A DNA stretch of 64,000 bases, taken from assembly GCA_900548005.1 (NCBI GenBank), contig URIZ01000002.1, forward strand, positions 127,585-191,584, given 5' to 3'. Made by a program: the position numbers and the translations under genes. Below are positions 18,515-27,860 of the stretch, piece by piece (positions within the stretch are counted from its first letter, which is position 1; each line of letters starts with the position of its first letter). The notes under the pieces were generated by a model. It searched no databases. It was not told where the DNA came from and saw only the letters and a program-made list of their open reading frames with translations. The DNA comes from an uncultured Eubacteriales bacterium (lineage in GTDB: Bacteria; Bacillota; Clostridia; Christensenellales; CAG-917).

Positions 18515-19762
18515 ATGGACAAAAACAACGCACTCAAACTCATTCAACAATGCGAAATCGAACTCAAAAATCAATTCGCTCGTCTTGACGACATCGCGCT
18601 TTACAATCAAAAAAAAGTGCTTGACGCATACAAAAATCAAGCAATTCAGGCGCGCCACATGTTTGGCACAACCGGCTACGGCTACGATGACATCGGCCGT
18701 GACACGCTTTGCAGACTTTATGCGGACATTTTTCACGCGCAAAGCGCAATCGTATCGCCAAATATCGTATCCGGCACGCACGCTTTGACGCTTATGCTTT
18801 TCGGCGTTTTGCGTCCCGGCGACAAATTGTTGGCAATTTCCGGCATGCCGTACGACACGCTCAACGACGTGATTATGGCAAAAAACAAAGGCTCTTTGCG
18901 TGATTTCGGCGTCAAATTTGACAAAATTGACCTAAAAACCAATCCCGATTTGACTCCCGAGTTCGACAAAGAAGCCATCAAAACCGCGCTCGAATCCGAG
19001 GCTATAAAAGCGGTCTTTCTCGCAAGAAGCCGCGGTTACAGCCTAAGACAAGCAATCAGCGTGGAAAAAGTGGGCGAAATCATATCTTTTGTCAAAAAAA
19101 TCAGCCCCAAAACGCTTGTTTTGGTTGACAACTGCTATGGCGAATTTGTCGAAAAAATCGAACCGACAGATGTCGGAGCCGATTTGATTGCAGGCTCGCT
19201 CATCAAAAATATCGGCGGTGGCATCGCTCCCACAGGCGGATACGTCGCAGGACGCGCCGATCTTGTCGAGCTTGTATCCTATCGTTTGACCGCGCCATCG
19301 CTCGGCATGGAAGAAGGCTCGTATACCTATGGTTATTTGCCGTATTATCAAGGTCTTTTCCTTGCGCCTTCGGCGGTCAAAAATGCGCTGAAAGGCTCGC
19401 TTTTGTTTGCAAAAACATACACAAAACTCGGTTTTGAGACGCTCCCGCGCGATGATATGCCGCCTTTTGACATCGTAACCAGCATAAAACTCGGCTCAGC
19501 CGACAAATTGATCGATTTTTGCGGCGCAATCCAAGAGATTTCGCCAATCGACAGCAACGTCAAGCCGATGCCATGGGATATGCCCGGTTATCAAGACCAA
19601 GTCATCATGGCTGCCGGCGCATTTGTGCAAGGCTCGTCAATCGAATTGAGCGCAGATTCGCCGATCAAAGAACCGTATATTGTCTACGTTCAAGGCGGAC
19701 TTACGTACGAACACGCATATTTGGCGGTTTTGCACACGCTCGAAACCTTGAATTTTGACTAA
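18515..19762 (+). CDS. YnbB/methionine-gamma-lyase-family PLP protein
   Basis: A 415-residue fold-type I PLP protein of the 'aluminium resistance/YnbB' family (Met_gamma_lyase-like). The N-terminal segment RHMFGTTGYGYDDIGRDTL and the cofactor-lysine motif AGSLIKNIGGGIAPTGGYVA (about residues 228-247) are characteristic. The true substrate of this family is not established. It follows miaA by 2 nt, matching the miaA-(hfq)-ynbB neighbourhood of other Firmicutes. The ATG at 18515 was preferred to the TTG at 18482, which overlaps miaA. Confidence 0.85.
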   Translation: MDKNNALKLIQQCEIELKNQFARLDDIALYNQKKVLDAYKNQAIQARHMFGTTGYGYDDIGRDTLCRLYADIFHAQSAIVSPNIVSGTHALTLMLFGVLRPGDKLLAISGMPYDTLNDVIMAKNKGSLRDFGVKFDKIDLKTNPDLTPEFDKEAIKTALESEAIKAVFLARSRGYSLRQAISVEKVGEIISFVKKISPKTLVLVDNCYGEFVEKIEPTDVGADLIAGSLIKNIGGGIAPTGGYVAGRADLVELVSYRLTAPSLGMEEGSYTYGYLPYYQGLFLAPSAVKNALKGSLLFAKTYTKLGFETLPRDDMPPFDIVTSIKLGSADKLIDFCGAIQEISPIDSNVKPMPWDMPGYQDQVIMAAGAFVQGSSIELSADSPIKEPYIVYVQGGLTYEHAYLAVLHTLETLNFD

Positions 19763-19826
19763 AATCGCCGAAAAAATCGCCGATTTTTCAATAAAATCCG
19801 AATTAAAAGCCGAAATCTCAACCGAC

Positions 19827-19849
19827 AAAGCCAAGATTTTTTGGCTTTT
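19827..19849 (+). terminator. Terminator after the YnbB-like gene
   Basis: An 8-bp stem (19827-19834 with 19841-19848) contains GCC/GGC and is followed by TTTT. It ends the miaB-to-ynbB unit. Confidence 0.65.
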
Positions 19850-20276
19850 ATAAGCGGTAAAAAAAGATAAGATTATCGGCGGAAATCTAATCGAAAAAAA
19901 AGATGGAGGATCGACGGCAATCTAAACGAAAAATATAGAGTATCGGTAAAAATCCGTTTTAAAACGATTTGAAACATCAATAAAGTAAAATAAGCGTACA
20001 AATCAAAGTTTGAACTTGCAAATCAACAAAGAAAAAGTCAATTTGCGCAAGTCGAACAATCGGATGATTGACAAAAACCGAATGACAAAGTCAATTTTGC
20101 GAATTATCACAAAATTTGACAATAATATTATATCAGTTGATATTAAAATAAACACCACAATTAACTGCCGTTTTTATCACTATCATTTCGTAAAGCTCGT
20201 GTTTTGCGAATAGTTAAAACATTGAAAAAGATATACTACTCTACCAAATTTTCGCAAAAAAATAGCCACTGTATGT
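19850..20276. other. AT-rich gene-free spacer with degenerate tandem repeats
   Basis: No convincing gene is present; a 67-codon TTG-started frame at 20010-20213 has no ribosome binding site. Degenerate tandem units of about 30-35 nt built around ATCGRCGGMAATCTAA run from about 19872 to 19950. A copy of the palindrome ATATCA-GT-TGATAT lies at 20130-20143 without an obvious downstream + strand gene. Confidence 0.5.
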
Positions 20277-20306
20277 AAAAATCACTGCAACTCTGCAGTG
20301 ATTTTT
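20277..20306. terminator. Bidirectional terminator downstream of nfo
   Basis: A perfect 13-bp stem (20277-20289 with 20294-20306) with a 4-nt loop, flanked by A5 and T5. It is placed to terminate nfo on the minus strand. Confidence 0.85.
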
Positions 20307-20423
20307 ATATTGATTTATGATTAAAGACTGATAAATCTACTGAATTTGTGAAACCGATTTTACTCGATTGATTTGTCAAAATTCAAAATGCGATTACAAT
20401 GCGATCGGGCTGATTGTATTCAC

Positions 20424-21296
20424 TTATATTTGATTTGCGATAGATTGCATATAGCAGTTTTTCATATAAAGCGAATCTATCATTTGAGTGCCTGCCGACT
20501 CGCTGAGAATATGCGGCGTAAGTCCGTTTTTGACGATGACTTCGCACAAAGGCTCGAATTGCGGGCCATAAATGGTGTCTTCAAAAGTCAAATGCTTGAT
20601 TTCGCCTTTTGCACCGAACATGATTTTGCTGAAATGCACGTGCATATTTTTGGTTTTCTCTTCACCGATACCGTCAAACATATCGTCGATGATTCGTTGA
20701 AAATCGTCTGCGGTTTTGAGTGCGCCGCCCAAAAGGCTGTTGACGTGTCCAAAGTCCACGCAAGGATAAACGTTTGGCGCGAGTGTGCAAAGCTCGATGA
20801 CTTCCTTCACCGTCCCGATTTGCGCTTGTTTGCCCATAGTCTCGGGGCAAACGATGAGATCGTCATCGCCGTTTTGCTTGATGACATAAAGTGCGCGCGC
20901 AAAATTGTCTTTGGTGCGAGCAAACGCTTCGTTTCTTGGTTGTTTGCCTTCTGCTCCCGGGTGAAACACGCATCTTGAGCCGTGAAAATGCCTAAGAGCT
21001 TTCAAGGATTGCGTCAAATATCCGATGGAATTGTCCGCTTTTTCTTGCTCGACGGACGCAAAATTGATAAAATACGGCGCATGAACGCTCATTTCGATGC
21101 CAAACTCGTCCGCTTTTGCTCCGATTGCCTCGGCGGTCGCATCGCTTATGCGCACCCCCTTGCCAAAGGAATATTCAAAAAGGTCAAGCCCTTTGTTTTT
21201 GAGCCATTCGGGCATTTGCAGCGTTGCCGAATAGCCTTCTTGCATAAAAGTTTCGTCATGCCCTGACGGGCCGAAAGTTGCTCTGTCGTAGTTCAT
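20424..21296 (-). CDS. nfo: Endonuclease IV-family AP endonuclease
   Basis: Zinc-dependent TIM-barrel nuclease that cleaves abasic sites in base-excision repair (290 residues). Candidate metal ligands occur in SVHAPYF, CVFHPGA, CPETMG, CVDFGHVNS, HVHFSK and LSESAG, which matches the endonuclease IV ligand order. The GEIKHLTFED segment fits the shorter Firmicutes branch rather than E. coli Nfo. It is the last gene of the minus-strand block, 21 nt after ribF. In many Firmicutes rpsO-pnp would be at this position. Confidence 0.88.
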   Translation of the reverse strand: MNYDRATFGPSGHDETFMQEGYSATLQMPEWLKNKGLDLFEYSFGKGVRISDATAEAIGAKADEFGIEMSVHAPYFINFASVEQEKADNSIGYLTQSLKALRHFHGSRCVFHPGAEGKQPRNEAFARTKDNFARALYVIKQNGDDDLIVCPETMGKQAQIGTVKEVIELCTLAPNVYPCVDFGHVNSLLGGALKTADDFQRIIDDMFDGIGEEKTKNMHVHFSKIMFGAKGEIKHLTFEDTIYGPQFEPLCEVIVKNGLTPHILSESAGTQMIDSLYMKNCYMQSIANQI

Positions 21297-21317
21297 TTTG
21301 TCACCAAAGCGGCGTAT

Positions 21318-22256
21318 TTAGCCTTGTATTTTTGCAAAATCGGGATAATTTTGCAAGATTTGTCTTATTTGTTGTTCGTCTTTTTCAAGCTGCGACTTCA
21401 ACTCCTCAACGGAGTTGAATTTTGTCACTTCGCGCGTGCGATCAATGAAGTAGACAACGATATTTTTGTCGTACACGTCCAAGTTGAAATCGAATATGAA
21501 CGTCTCAACAGACACGCTGTCGTCATTGAACGTGGGTTTCTTGCCAACGTTTGTCATAGACTTGAACACTTGCCCGTCAATCACGCAAAAAGTGGCGTAT
21601 ATTCCGTCTTTGAGCATAAGTCGATCGCAATCGGGCGCAATATTGACGGTGGGAAATCCGATCCCCGTGCCCTTGTGGCGCGCGTGTTGAACGACACCGC
21701 TCATAAAATAGGGAATGGCGAGATGCGAATCGAGAGCCGCAACTTCACCGTCCTTTACAAGCGTTTTGAGATAAGTTGTGGACAGTTTTTTACCCGAAAC
21801 TGTCTCAAATGGCACGACAACAAGGGATATTCCCTTATTTTTGCAATATGAGCCAAGCATTTCGACATTGCCATGCGCACCTTTGCCGAACGTGTAATCC
21901 GCGCCGACAACAATACATCTAACGTCAAAATTGCTTGTGAGTTTGTCAAGAAAAGCCGTTGGCTCTGTTGAAATAAAATTTTCGTTGAACGTTGCACCGA
22001 TGACGTCATCAAGCCCGAGTTTGTCAAGGATAAAAAGCCTATCTTGAAACGTACAAATCTGTTTATCCTTGCCAAACGGAAGGTTCGGATCGTTTGTGAA
22101 CGTCAAAAGCGCGCTTTCAATGCCGTTGTCATTTGCAAAACGCTTTGCATTTTCGACGAGCATTGCGTGCCCCGTGTGAATACAATCGAAAAATCCGAGC
22201 GCAACAGCGATCGGTTGGTCATATTTATTTTCAAATGATAGCACTTTCACGTTCAT
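21318..22256 (-). CDS. ribF: Bifunctional riboflavin kinase/FAD synthetase
   Basis: Converts riboflavin to FMN and FAD in the cytoplasm. The N-terminal adenylyltransferase has GFFDCIHTGH (about residues 22-31). The C-terminal flavokinase has the KGTGIGFPTVNI motif (about 192-203). At 312 residues it has the normal length. It starts 7 nt after truB, in the conserved truB-ribF order. Confidence 0.95.
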   Translation of the reverse strand: MNVKVLSFENKYDQPIAVALGFFDCIHTGHAMLVENAKRFANDNGIESALLTFTNDPNLPFGKDKQICTFQDRLFILDKLGLDDVIGATFNENFISTEPTAFLDKLTSNFDVRCIVVGADYTFGKGAHGNVEMLGSYCKNKGISLVVVPFETVSGKKLSTTYLKTLVKDGEVAALDSHLAIPYFMSGVVQHARHKGTGIGFPTVNIAPDCDRLMLKDGIYATFCVIDGQVFKSMTNVGKKPTFNDDSVSVETFIFDFNLDVYDKNIVVYFIDRTREVTKFNSVEELKSQLEKDEQQIRQILQNYPDFAKIQG

Positions 22257-22263
22257 ATCCGCC

Positions 22264-23166
22264 TTACAATCTCGTTTTTAGACGCAACAATCCGTCTTGA
22301 TTCTCGCCAATGGCGATGATTTCGCCTTGATATTTTACAAGAAAATCGCCTGCAGGCATATCGTCAAACGGCAATTTAACACCATTCAAAACCCTTGCGG
22401 CGCACTCTTCCTGCAAATCGTAGCACTCGTTGTCACATAGCACGCTGTCAACACTTTTCAAGTATCTAAGCGGCTCTTTTTCAAATTCTTCAAGCGTGAC
22501 GGCATCGTCAAGGCAAAAATTGCCGCTTTGCACACGATCTATCGAGCTCATATATCCGACAGTTTTGAGCGCATAGGCAACGTCACGAGCAATGGATCTT
22601 ATGTACGTTCCGCTCGAACATGCAATCTCAAACGCATACTCGTTGTCTTGCAAAGTATAATCGCCTTTTTTGAGATGCGCAACGCCGTTTGATGAGTCAA
22701 GCAACTTGACGTACTCGATATTCACACGCTTTGGCGCAAGCTCAACCGCAACGCCTTGTCTTGCCAAGTCGTAGGCGCGTCTTCCGTCCACCGATTTTGC
22801 GCTGTACTGCGGCGGAACTTGATCTATTTTGCCGTGATATGTCGCTACAAACGGCTCAATTTGCTCTTTTGCGGGCAAAATATCGCTTGTTGCGACAATC
22901 TTGCCGACTCCGTCAAGAGTGTCGGTTTCCTTGCCGAAAACAAAAGTCGCTTGATAGACTTTTCTCTTCTCTTGCATAAAATCAAAAAGTCTCGTCGCAG
23001 TGCCAACGGCAATCGGCAAAACGCCCGAGCCTTGCGGATCGAGAGTGCCGAGATGCCCTACCTTTTGCTTTTCACCGCTTGCTCGGCGCAAAATGCCACG
23101 CACTTTGACAACCACGTCACTTGACGTCATGCCAAGCGGCTTGTTTATGTTGACGAAACCTTTCAT
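22264..23166 (-). CDS. truB: tRNA pseudouridine(55) synthase TruB
   Basis: Makes pseudouridine 55 in the T-loop of tRNAs. The motif GHLGTLDPQGSGVLPIAVG holds the catalytic Asp (about residue 48), and a PUA-like tail follows. The start at 23166 (MKGFVNINKPLGMTS) matches the family N-terminus and gives 300 residues. The longer frame to 23274 would overlap nrnA and has a non-conserved leader. It lies between nrnA and ribF. Confidence 0.94.
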   Translation of the reverse strand: MKGFVNINKPLGMTSSDVVVKVRGILRRASGEKQKVGHLGTLDPQGSGVLPIAVGTATRLFDFMQEKRKVYQATFVFGKETDTLDGVGKIVATSDILPAKEQIEPFVATYHGKIDQVPPQYSAKSVDGRRAYDLARQGVAVELAPKRVNIEYVKLLDSSNGVAHLKKGDYTLQDNEYAFEIACSSGTYIRSIARDVAYALKTVGYMSSIDRVQSGNFCLDDAVTLEEFEKEPLRYLKSVDSVLCDNECYDLQEECAARVLNGVKLPFDDMPAGDFLVKYQGEIIAIGENQDGLLRLKTRL

Positions 23167-23242
23167 ATAGACTATCTCTTCGGACAAATCCAAATCATTG
23201 AGATTGTCCGTATTTTTCAATTTTGTAAAACCGTCTTTTTTC

Positions 23243-24205
23243 TCAATACAGCTGATTCGAGGCAAGACGAACAAGTTTTTCTATGACGTCTTCCATATAA
23301 CCGTTTGCTCTGCATCCTGCGGCGTTTTTGTGACCGCCACCGCCAAATTCGCTCGCAATCTCAATAGCATTTGCGTCACCTTTTGTGCGAATACTCATCT
23401 TGAAGTTGTGTTTGGCAACTTGGGAAAGGCAAAAAGCGACTTGAACGCTGTTGACGTCAAGAAGTTCGTTGACAATGCCTTCGCTGTCAAGCTGTGATGC
23501 GGAGGCTTTTTCAAAGTCTTGCAGAGTTATGGCGATAACGCCGATTCTGTTGTCATTGAAGAACTGCGCCTTTGACATCGCAATAGCTTTCAGCTTGAAA
23601 TGCGGCAAAGTGGACGATCTGAACACGTCGCAAATTGTCTTTTGCGCATCGAAATTGTAGGACATAAGCTCGCATGCAATCTCGTGCGTGCGCTTTGTCG
23701 TGTTGGGCAACGTAAAGCAGCAACTGTCGGTGACAATGCCCGAGAAAAGAAACTCGGCAACGTGATCGTCAATGCCTTTAAGCTCTTTTGCAAGCTCAAA
23801 AACTATCTCTGCGCATGCGCTTGCAGACGAATCGACATAGCAAAGCCCCGCAAAACGTCTAAAAGACGCGTGATGGTCTATGGCGATTGTCGATTTTGCA
23901 GCCAAAAACGATTTCATACATTGACCGAGCCTGTCCAAATCGCCCGAATCGACACTGACGGCAAGCTCGTGAACGCGTTTTTCGGGGAAAGTGATGCAAT
24001 CGCTCATATACATGCACTTGTACTTGTCCGGCACGGGCGTATCGCAATAGCAAACGACATTTTTGCCCTTGTTTTTGAGCAAAACGTAAAGCGCAAGCAT
24101 ACTGCCGAGCGCATCCCCGTCGGGATTTGTGTGCGCGTATAAGGCAATATCGCTTGCACGTGAGATTTGTTTTGCGATTTCAGATATGGTGTTGTTGTGC
24201 ATCAT
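23243..24205 (-). CDS. nrnA: DHH-family oligoribonuclease/pAp phosphatase NrnA
   Basis: Degrades very short RNA oligonucleotides and 3'-phosphoadenosine phosphate. DHH-superfamily motifs are present: HTNPDGDALGSM (about residues 25-36), VDSGD, IDHHAS (about 113-118), and the DHHA1 motif GGGGHKNAAGC near the C-terminus. Length 320, normal. Its ATG overlaps the rbfA stop by 4 nt, as in the conserved rbfA-nrnA-truB order. Confidence 0.93.
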   Translation of the reverse strand: MMHNNTISEIAKQISRASDIALYAHTNPDGDALGSMLALYVLLKNKGKNVVCYCDTPVPDKYKCMYMSDCITFPEKRVHELAVSVDSGDLDRLGQCMKSFLAAKSTIAIDHHASFRRFAGLCYVDSSASACAEIVFELAKELKGIDDHVAEFLFSGIVTDSCCFTLPNTTKRTHEIACELMSYNFDAQKTICDVFRSSTLPHFKLKAIAMSKAQFFNDNRIGVIAITLQDFEKASASQLDSEGIVNELLDVNSVQVAFCLSQVAKHNFKMSIRTKGDANAIEIASEFGGGGHKNAAGCRANGYMEDVIEKLVRLASNQLY

Positions 24206-24624
24206 TCTTGGTCATCCGCATCGTTTTGAGCATCTAATGCGGTGTTTTCGCAATTTTGCATTGCGCGCTCGCTCTCTTCGCGTTTGATTTGAGCAAGTAT
24301 GCCGTCAATCTTTATGCTGTAATCGACGCTGTCGTCAATGATAAAATTGAGCTCGGGCAAAAGCCTGATTTGCACCGCGTCCTTGAGCATATTGCGGATA
24401 AAAGACTTGGATCTGCAAATCGTGTAATACGCCTCTTGCACGTCGTCTTTGTTCTTTGCATAGATTGACAAATACACTTTGGCATATTTGAGATCGGGCG
24501 TTGTATAAACCTTGGTCACGCCGACGATCGCGTCTTTCAGACGCGGATCTTTGATGTCTTCGGCGATGACCTTGGTGATTTGTTTTGCGAGTTCAGCATT
24601 GACTCGCTCCATTTTAATCTTCAT
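24202..24624 (-). CDS. rbfA: 30S ribosome-binding factor RbfA
   Basis: KH-fold factor for late 30S maturation (about 140 residues). The core RVNAELAKQITKVIAEDIKD and the DLKYAKVYLSI strand are typical. A 25-residue acidic tail is extra. Two ATGs are possible: 24624, overlapping the infB end by 11 nt, and 24612, immediately after the infB stop. The sequence does not decide between them. Confidence 0.93.
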   Translation of the reverse strand: MKIKMERVNAELAKQITKVIAEDIKDPRLKDAIVGVTKVYTTPDLKYAKVYLSIYAKNKDDVQEAYYTICRSKSFIRNMLKDAVQIRLLPELNFIIDDSVDYSIKIDGILAQIKREESERAMQNCENTALDAQNDADDQE

Positions 24625-27343
24625 TGGTTTGCTCCATTGTGAAAGCTTCGATGATGTCGTCAACCTTCACGTCTTGATAGTTTTGAAGCATTATGCCGCA
24701 ATCGAAGTTCTTTGCCATTTCCTTGACGTCGTCTTTGCCGTGGCGCAATGATGCGATTTCGCCGGTGTATTCCACCTTTCCGTTGCGGATAAGTCTTGCT
24801 TTTGCTCCGCGCACGATCTTGCCGTCCACAACGTGGCAGCCTGCAATCGTACCGACGCCGCTGATCTTGAACAGCTCGCGAATTTCCGCAGAGCCGAGCA
24901 CGACTTCTTGGAACTTGGGATCGAGCATACCTTTGACTGCCTTTTCGATGTCTTCGATGGCATTGTATATGATGTTGTAGAATCTGATGTCGATATGTTT
25001 TTGCGCGGCAAGTTGTTTCGCATTGGTGTCGGGACGCACGTTGAATCCGATGATAATTGCGCCCGAAGTTTCGGCAAGCAACACGTCGCTTTCTTTGATG
25101 CCGCCGACTGCGGAGTGAATGATGTCGATGTTGACTTCTTCGTTGCCGAGTTTGGAGAGCGATTGCTTGACCGCTTCAACAGAGCCTTGAACGTCCGCTT
25201 TGATGATGAGTTTGACGGATTTGAGCTCGCCTTTAGAGATCTTGTCAAACAAATCGTTGAGCGACACGGCGGTGTTTTCGTTTTGGCTTGCGGCGAGTTT
25301 GAGTTTTCTCTCTTCTGCAAGCTCTCTTGCAAACTTCTCGTCTGCAACGACGTCAAGACGGTCGCCTGCCTCGGGAACATCATCCCAGCCCGTGACCGAA
25401 ACAGGTGTTGACGGACCTGCCTTCTTCACCTTTCTGCCCTTGTCGTCAATCATTGCGCGGATCTTGCCGGTGCATACGCCTGCGACAACGTTGTCTCCGA
25501 CGTGCAACGTACCCGTTTGAACGAGAATGGTTGCGATTTTGCCCAAGCCTTTGTCGAGTTTTGCCTCGATGATAGTGCCGCGAGCAGCTCTGTCGGGATT
25601 GGCTCGGAGCTCTTCAACTTCGGCGCGGACGAGAATTTGTTCAAGCAATTCTTCAACGCCCATACCCGTCTTTGCAGACACTCTGACAACGGGAGTATCA
25701 CCGCCCCATTCTTCGGGAGTTACGCCGTTTTCTGCGAGCTGCGAAAGCACTCTGTCGGGGTTTGCGCCCGCTCTGTCCATCTTGTTGAGAGCAACGATGA
25801 TAGGAACGTTTGCTTGTTTTGCGTGGCTGATAGCCTCGATTGTTTGAGGCATGATACCGTCATCTGCCGCCACGACAAGCACTGCGATATCCGTGACTTG
25901 AGCACCGCGAGCACGCATGGACGTGAACGCCTCGTGACCGGGAGTGTCAAGGAACGTGATAGGCGCGCCTTTGAGAGTAACCGTGTATGCGCCGATATGT
26001 TGCGTGATGCCGCCTGCTTCGCCGCCCGTAACGTTGGTCTTTCTGATGTAGTCGAGAAGAGACGTTTTGCCGTGGTCAACGTGTCCCATGATCGTGACGA
26101 TCGGCGGACGCGGAACGAGATTTTCAAGGTCTTCCACTTCGTCCACTTCGAGCTGCGCGGTGAGCGTGTCTTCAAAGGTGACGTCGGGTTTGTATTCGAG
26201 CGTGATTCCGAACTCGTCGGCAACAAGCTCTGCCGTGGCAAAATCGATGCTGTCGTTGATGGTCTTCATGATGCCAAGCACAAAAAGCGTCTTGACGATT
26301 TCCGCCGCAGACTTGCCGATCTTCTCACTCAAAGTTTTGATTGAAACGGGATCTGTGGTGATAACGGCGTTTTCGATGATGACTGTTGCAGAGTTGCCAC
26401 CGCCGCGGTTTTTGTTGACCTTGTAGTTGCGCACAACCACTTCACCGTCTTCGTCATAGGAAATTCTATCGTCCACGATATAGCCTTTTTTGAGCAAGGC
26501 GCGTTTGTTCATCGTGCGATCGTCAAATTTGTTGCTGTTGGAATTGCCGCCGTTCTTGCCGTTGTTCTTGCCCTTTTGTTGCGCCGGTTTTGGAGGAAAT
26601 TGTTGCGCAACGTTTGCAAGATTTTGTCCCACACTCGGACGGCGAAGACCTGTCGGAGAGCCTTGTTGTCCGTTTCTTTGACCTTGATATCCGCCTTGTT
26701 GGGGTCTATCTTGTCTGTTTGGACGCGGTTGTTGATAGCCGCCTTGTCCGAAAACGCGAGTCTGAACCTTCGGCTTCGGCGTTGGCGGAACGTAAATTCT
26801 GCGCACTTCGCCGTTGGGCAAAATCTCAGACGTTTCTTGCACCATTTCGTTGACGGGCTTGTTGGCGTCGCGAGCAGGTTTTTGCTCTTGTTTTGCCTTT
26901 TGTTCCTTTTTGGGCTTTTCTTCGGAGGTCTTCGCTGGCTTTTGAGCGGGTTTTTCAGACTTGACAGAGTCATTGTTTACAGGCTCTTTCACTTCTTCCG
27001 CCTTGACAGGCTCAACCTTTTTGGTGTCCGAAGTGGCTTTTGCGGTTTCATTTTCGGGCGCGACTTCGGCTTTGATCTCAACCTTTTCGACAGGCTTTTT
27101 GACTTCTTCCGCTTGTGCGTCTATAGGTTTCGTTTCCACCGTTTGTTGCTCGGCTTTGAGTTTTTCTTCCTTGGCTTTGGTCACGAGCGCGTCACGCTTG
27201 GACTTGAGAGAAGCCATAAGGACGCTTGCTCTCGATTTTTCACGAGAGATAGCGTTTGCAAGATCCGCAAGAGCGGATTTGTACTCACCGAGTTTTTTCA
27301 CGGGATCAACTGTTGTTTCTTTTTTGATTTCGGGCATATTCAC
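24614..27343 (-). CDS. infB: Translation initiation factor IF-2
   Basis: GTPase that places initiator tRNA on the 30S subunit (909 residues). The N-terminal 310 residues are low complexity: Lys/Glu/Pro-rich, then Gly/Asn/Gln-rich (about 200-275). The IF2-N domain follows. The G domain has GHVDHGKTSLLDY (about residues 416-428), DTPGHEAF and NKMDRAGANPDR, then domains II-IV. It overlaps the L7Ae-like gene by 4 nt upstream and rbfA downstream, within the conserved rimP-to-ribF operon. Confidence 0.97.
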   Translation of the reverse strand: MNMPEIKKETTVDPVKKLGEYKSALADLANAISREKSRASVLMASLKSKRDALVTKAKEEKLKAEQQTVETKPIDAQAEEVKKPVEKVEIKAEVAPENETAKATSDTKKVEPVKAEEVKEPVNNDSVKSEKPAQKPAKTSEEKPKKEQKAKQEQKPARDANKPVNEMVQETSEILPNGEVRRIYVPPTPKPKVQTRVFGQGGYQQPRPNRQDRPQQGGYQGQRNGQQGSPTGLRRPSVGQNLANVAQQFPPKPAQQKGKNNGKNGGNSNSNKFDDRTMNKRALLKKGYIVDDRISYDEDGEVVVRNYKVNKNRGGGNSATVIIENAVITTDPVSIKTLSEKIGKSAAEIVKTLFVLGIMKTINDSIDFATAELVADEFGITLEYKPDVTFEDTLTAQLEVDEVEDLENLVPRPPIVTIMGHVDHGKTSLLDYIRKTNVTGGEAGGITQHIGAYTVTLKGAPITFLDTPGHEAFTSMRARGAQVTDIAVLVVAADDGIMPQTIEAISHAKQANVPIIVALNKMDRAGANPDRVLSQLAENGVTPEEWGGDTPVVRVSAKTGMGVEELLEQILVRAEVEELRANPDRAARGTIIEAKLDKGLGKIATILVQTGTLHVGDNVVAGVCTGKIRAMIDDKGRKVKKAGPSTPVSVTGWDDVPEAGDRLDVVADEKFARELAEERKLKLAASQNENTAVSLNDLFDKISKGELKSVKLIIKADVQGSVEAVKQSLSKLGNEEVNIDIIHSAVGGIKESDVLLAETSGAIIIGFNVRPDTNAKQLAAQKHIDIRFYNIIYNAIEDIEKAVKGMLDPKFQEVVLGSAEIRELFKISGVGTIAGCHVVDGKIVRGAKARLIRNGKVEYTGEIASLRHGKDDVKEMAKNFDCGIMLQNYQDVKVDDIIEAFTMEQTNED

Positions 27344-27618
27344 CTCAATAAACTGATAATTGCGTTTGCCAAGCCGTCATTTGACACGGCAACGGCGTTT
27401 ACACCGTCGCGATGCAAGGCCTCGCAAAGACCGTCAACGACATACACGGGACGGTCGGACAATTTCGTCAACATCCTTTCCTTATACTTATCGCTCGCAT
27501 CGGCGGATAAGAGAACGACTTTCGCCTGTTTTTTCTTTTCGCATATAATATCTTCGCCGTACAGCACACAGCCGGCGCGTTGGGCAAGACCTATATACGA
27601 TTTGAGCTTGTCAGTCAT
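27340..27618 (-). CDS. L7Ae/YlxQ-like RNA-binding protein
   Basis: A 92-residue L7Ae/L30e-fold protein. The start YIGLAQRAGCVLYGEDIICE and the VVLSADASDKYKERM strand-helix are characteristic. The YlxQ family binds kink-turn RNA but its role in Firmicutes is not firmly defined. It lies between ylxR and infB and overlaps both, exactly the B. subtilis arrangement. Confidence 0.9.
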   Translation of the reverse strand: MTDKLKSYIGLAQRAGCVLYGEDIICEKKKQAKVVLLSADASDKYKERMLTKLSDRPVYVVDGLCEALHRDGVNAVAVSNDGLANAIISLLR

Positions 27619-27859
27619 CTATTTCTCCGTAAATCTCATCGCCGACGTTTTGCTTGAACGCCGCATTGAGCATCTTTTTCTTGATAAGTTTCGCCTTGCA
27701 CTCGCCGGTGTCGTGCACCCAAACGCCCCTGCCGTCCGCCTTTTTGGTGCGATCGACAACCACTTTGCCATCCTTGTCCTTGACAAAACGTATCATCTCG
27801 GACTTGTCGGCGTGCGCGTGACACACTATGCACTTGCGAGTGTTCTTGGGATTGGACAT
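27611..27859 (-). CDS. YlxR family (DUF448) protein
   Basis: An 82-residue basic protein with the family signature CIVCHAHADKSEMIRFVKD at the N-terminus and GRGVWVH in the middle. YlxR is a nucleoid- or RNase P-associated regulator in some Firmicutes; the role here is inferred only. It is encoded directly after nusA (1 nt gap) and overlaps the L7Ae-like gene. Confidence 0.9.
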   Translation of the reverse strand: MSNPKNTRKCIVCHAHADKSEMIRFVKDKDGKVVVDRTKKADGRGVWVHDTGECKAKLIKKKMLNAAFKQNVGDEIYGEIDD

Positions 27860-27860
27860 A

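Noticed and set aside
20010..20213. A 67-codon + strand frame in the spacer before nfo
   Set aside because: TTG start, no ribosome binding site, Lys/Asn/Ile-rich composition typical of AT-rich non-coding DNA.
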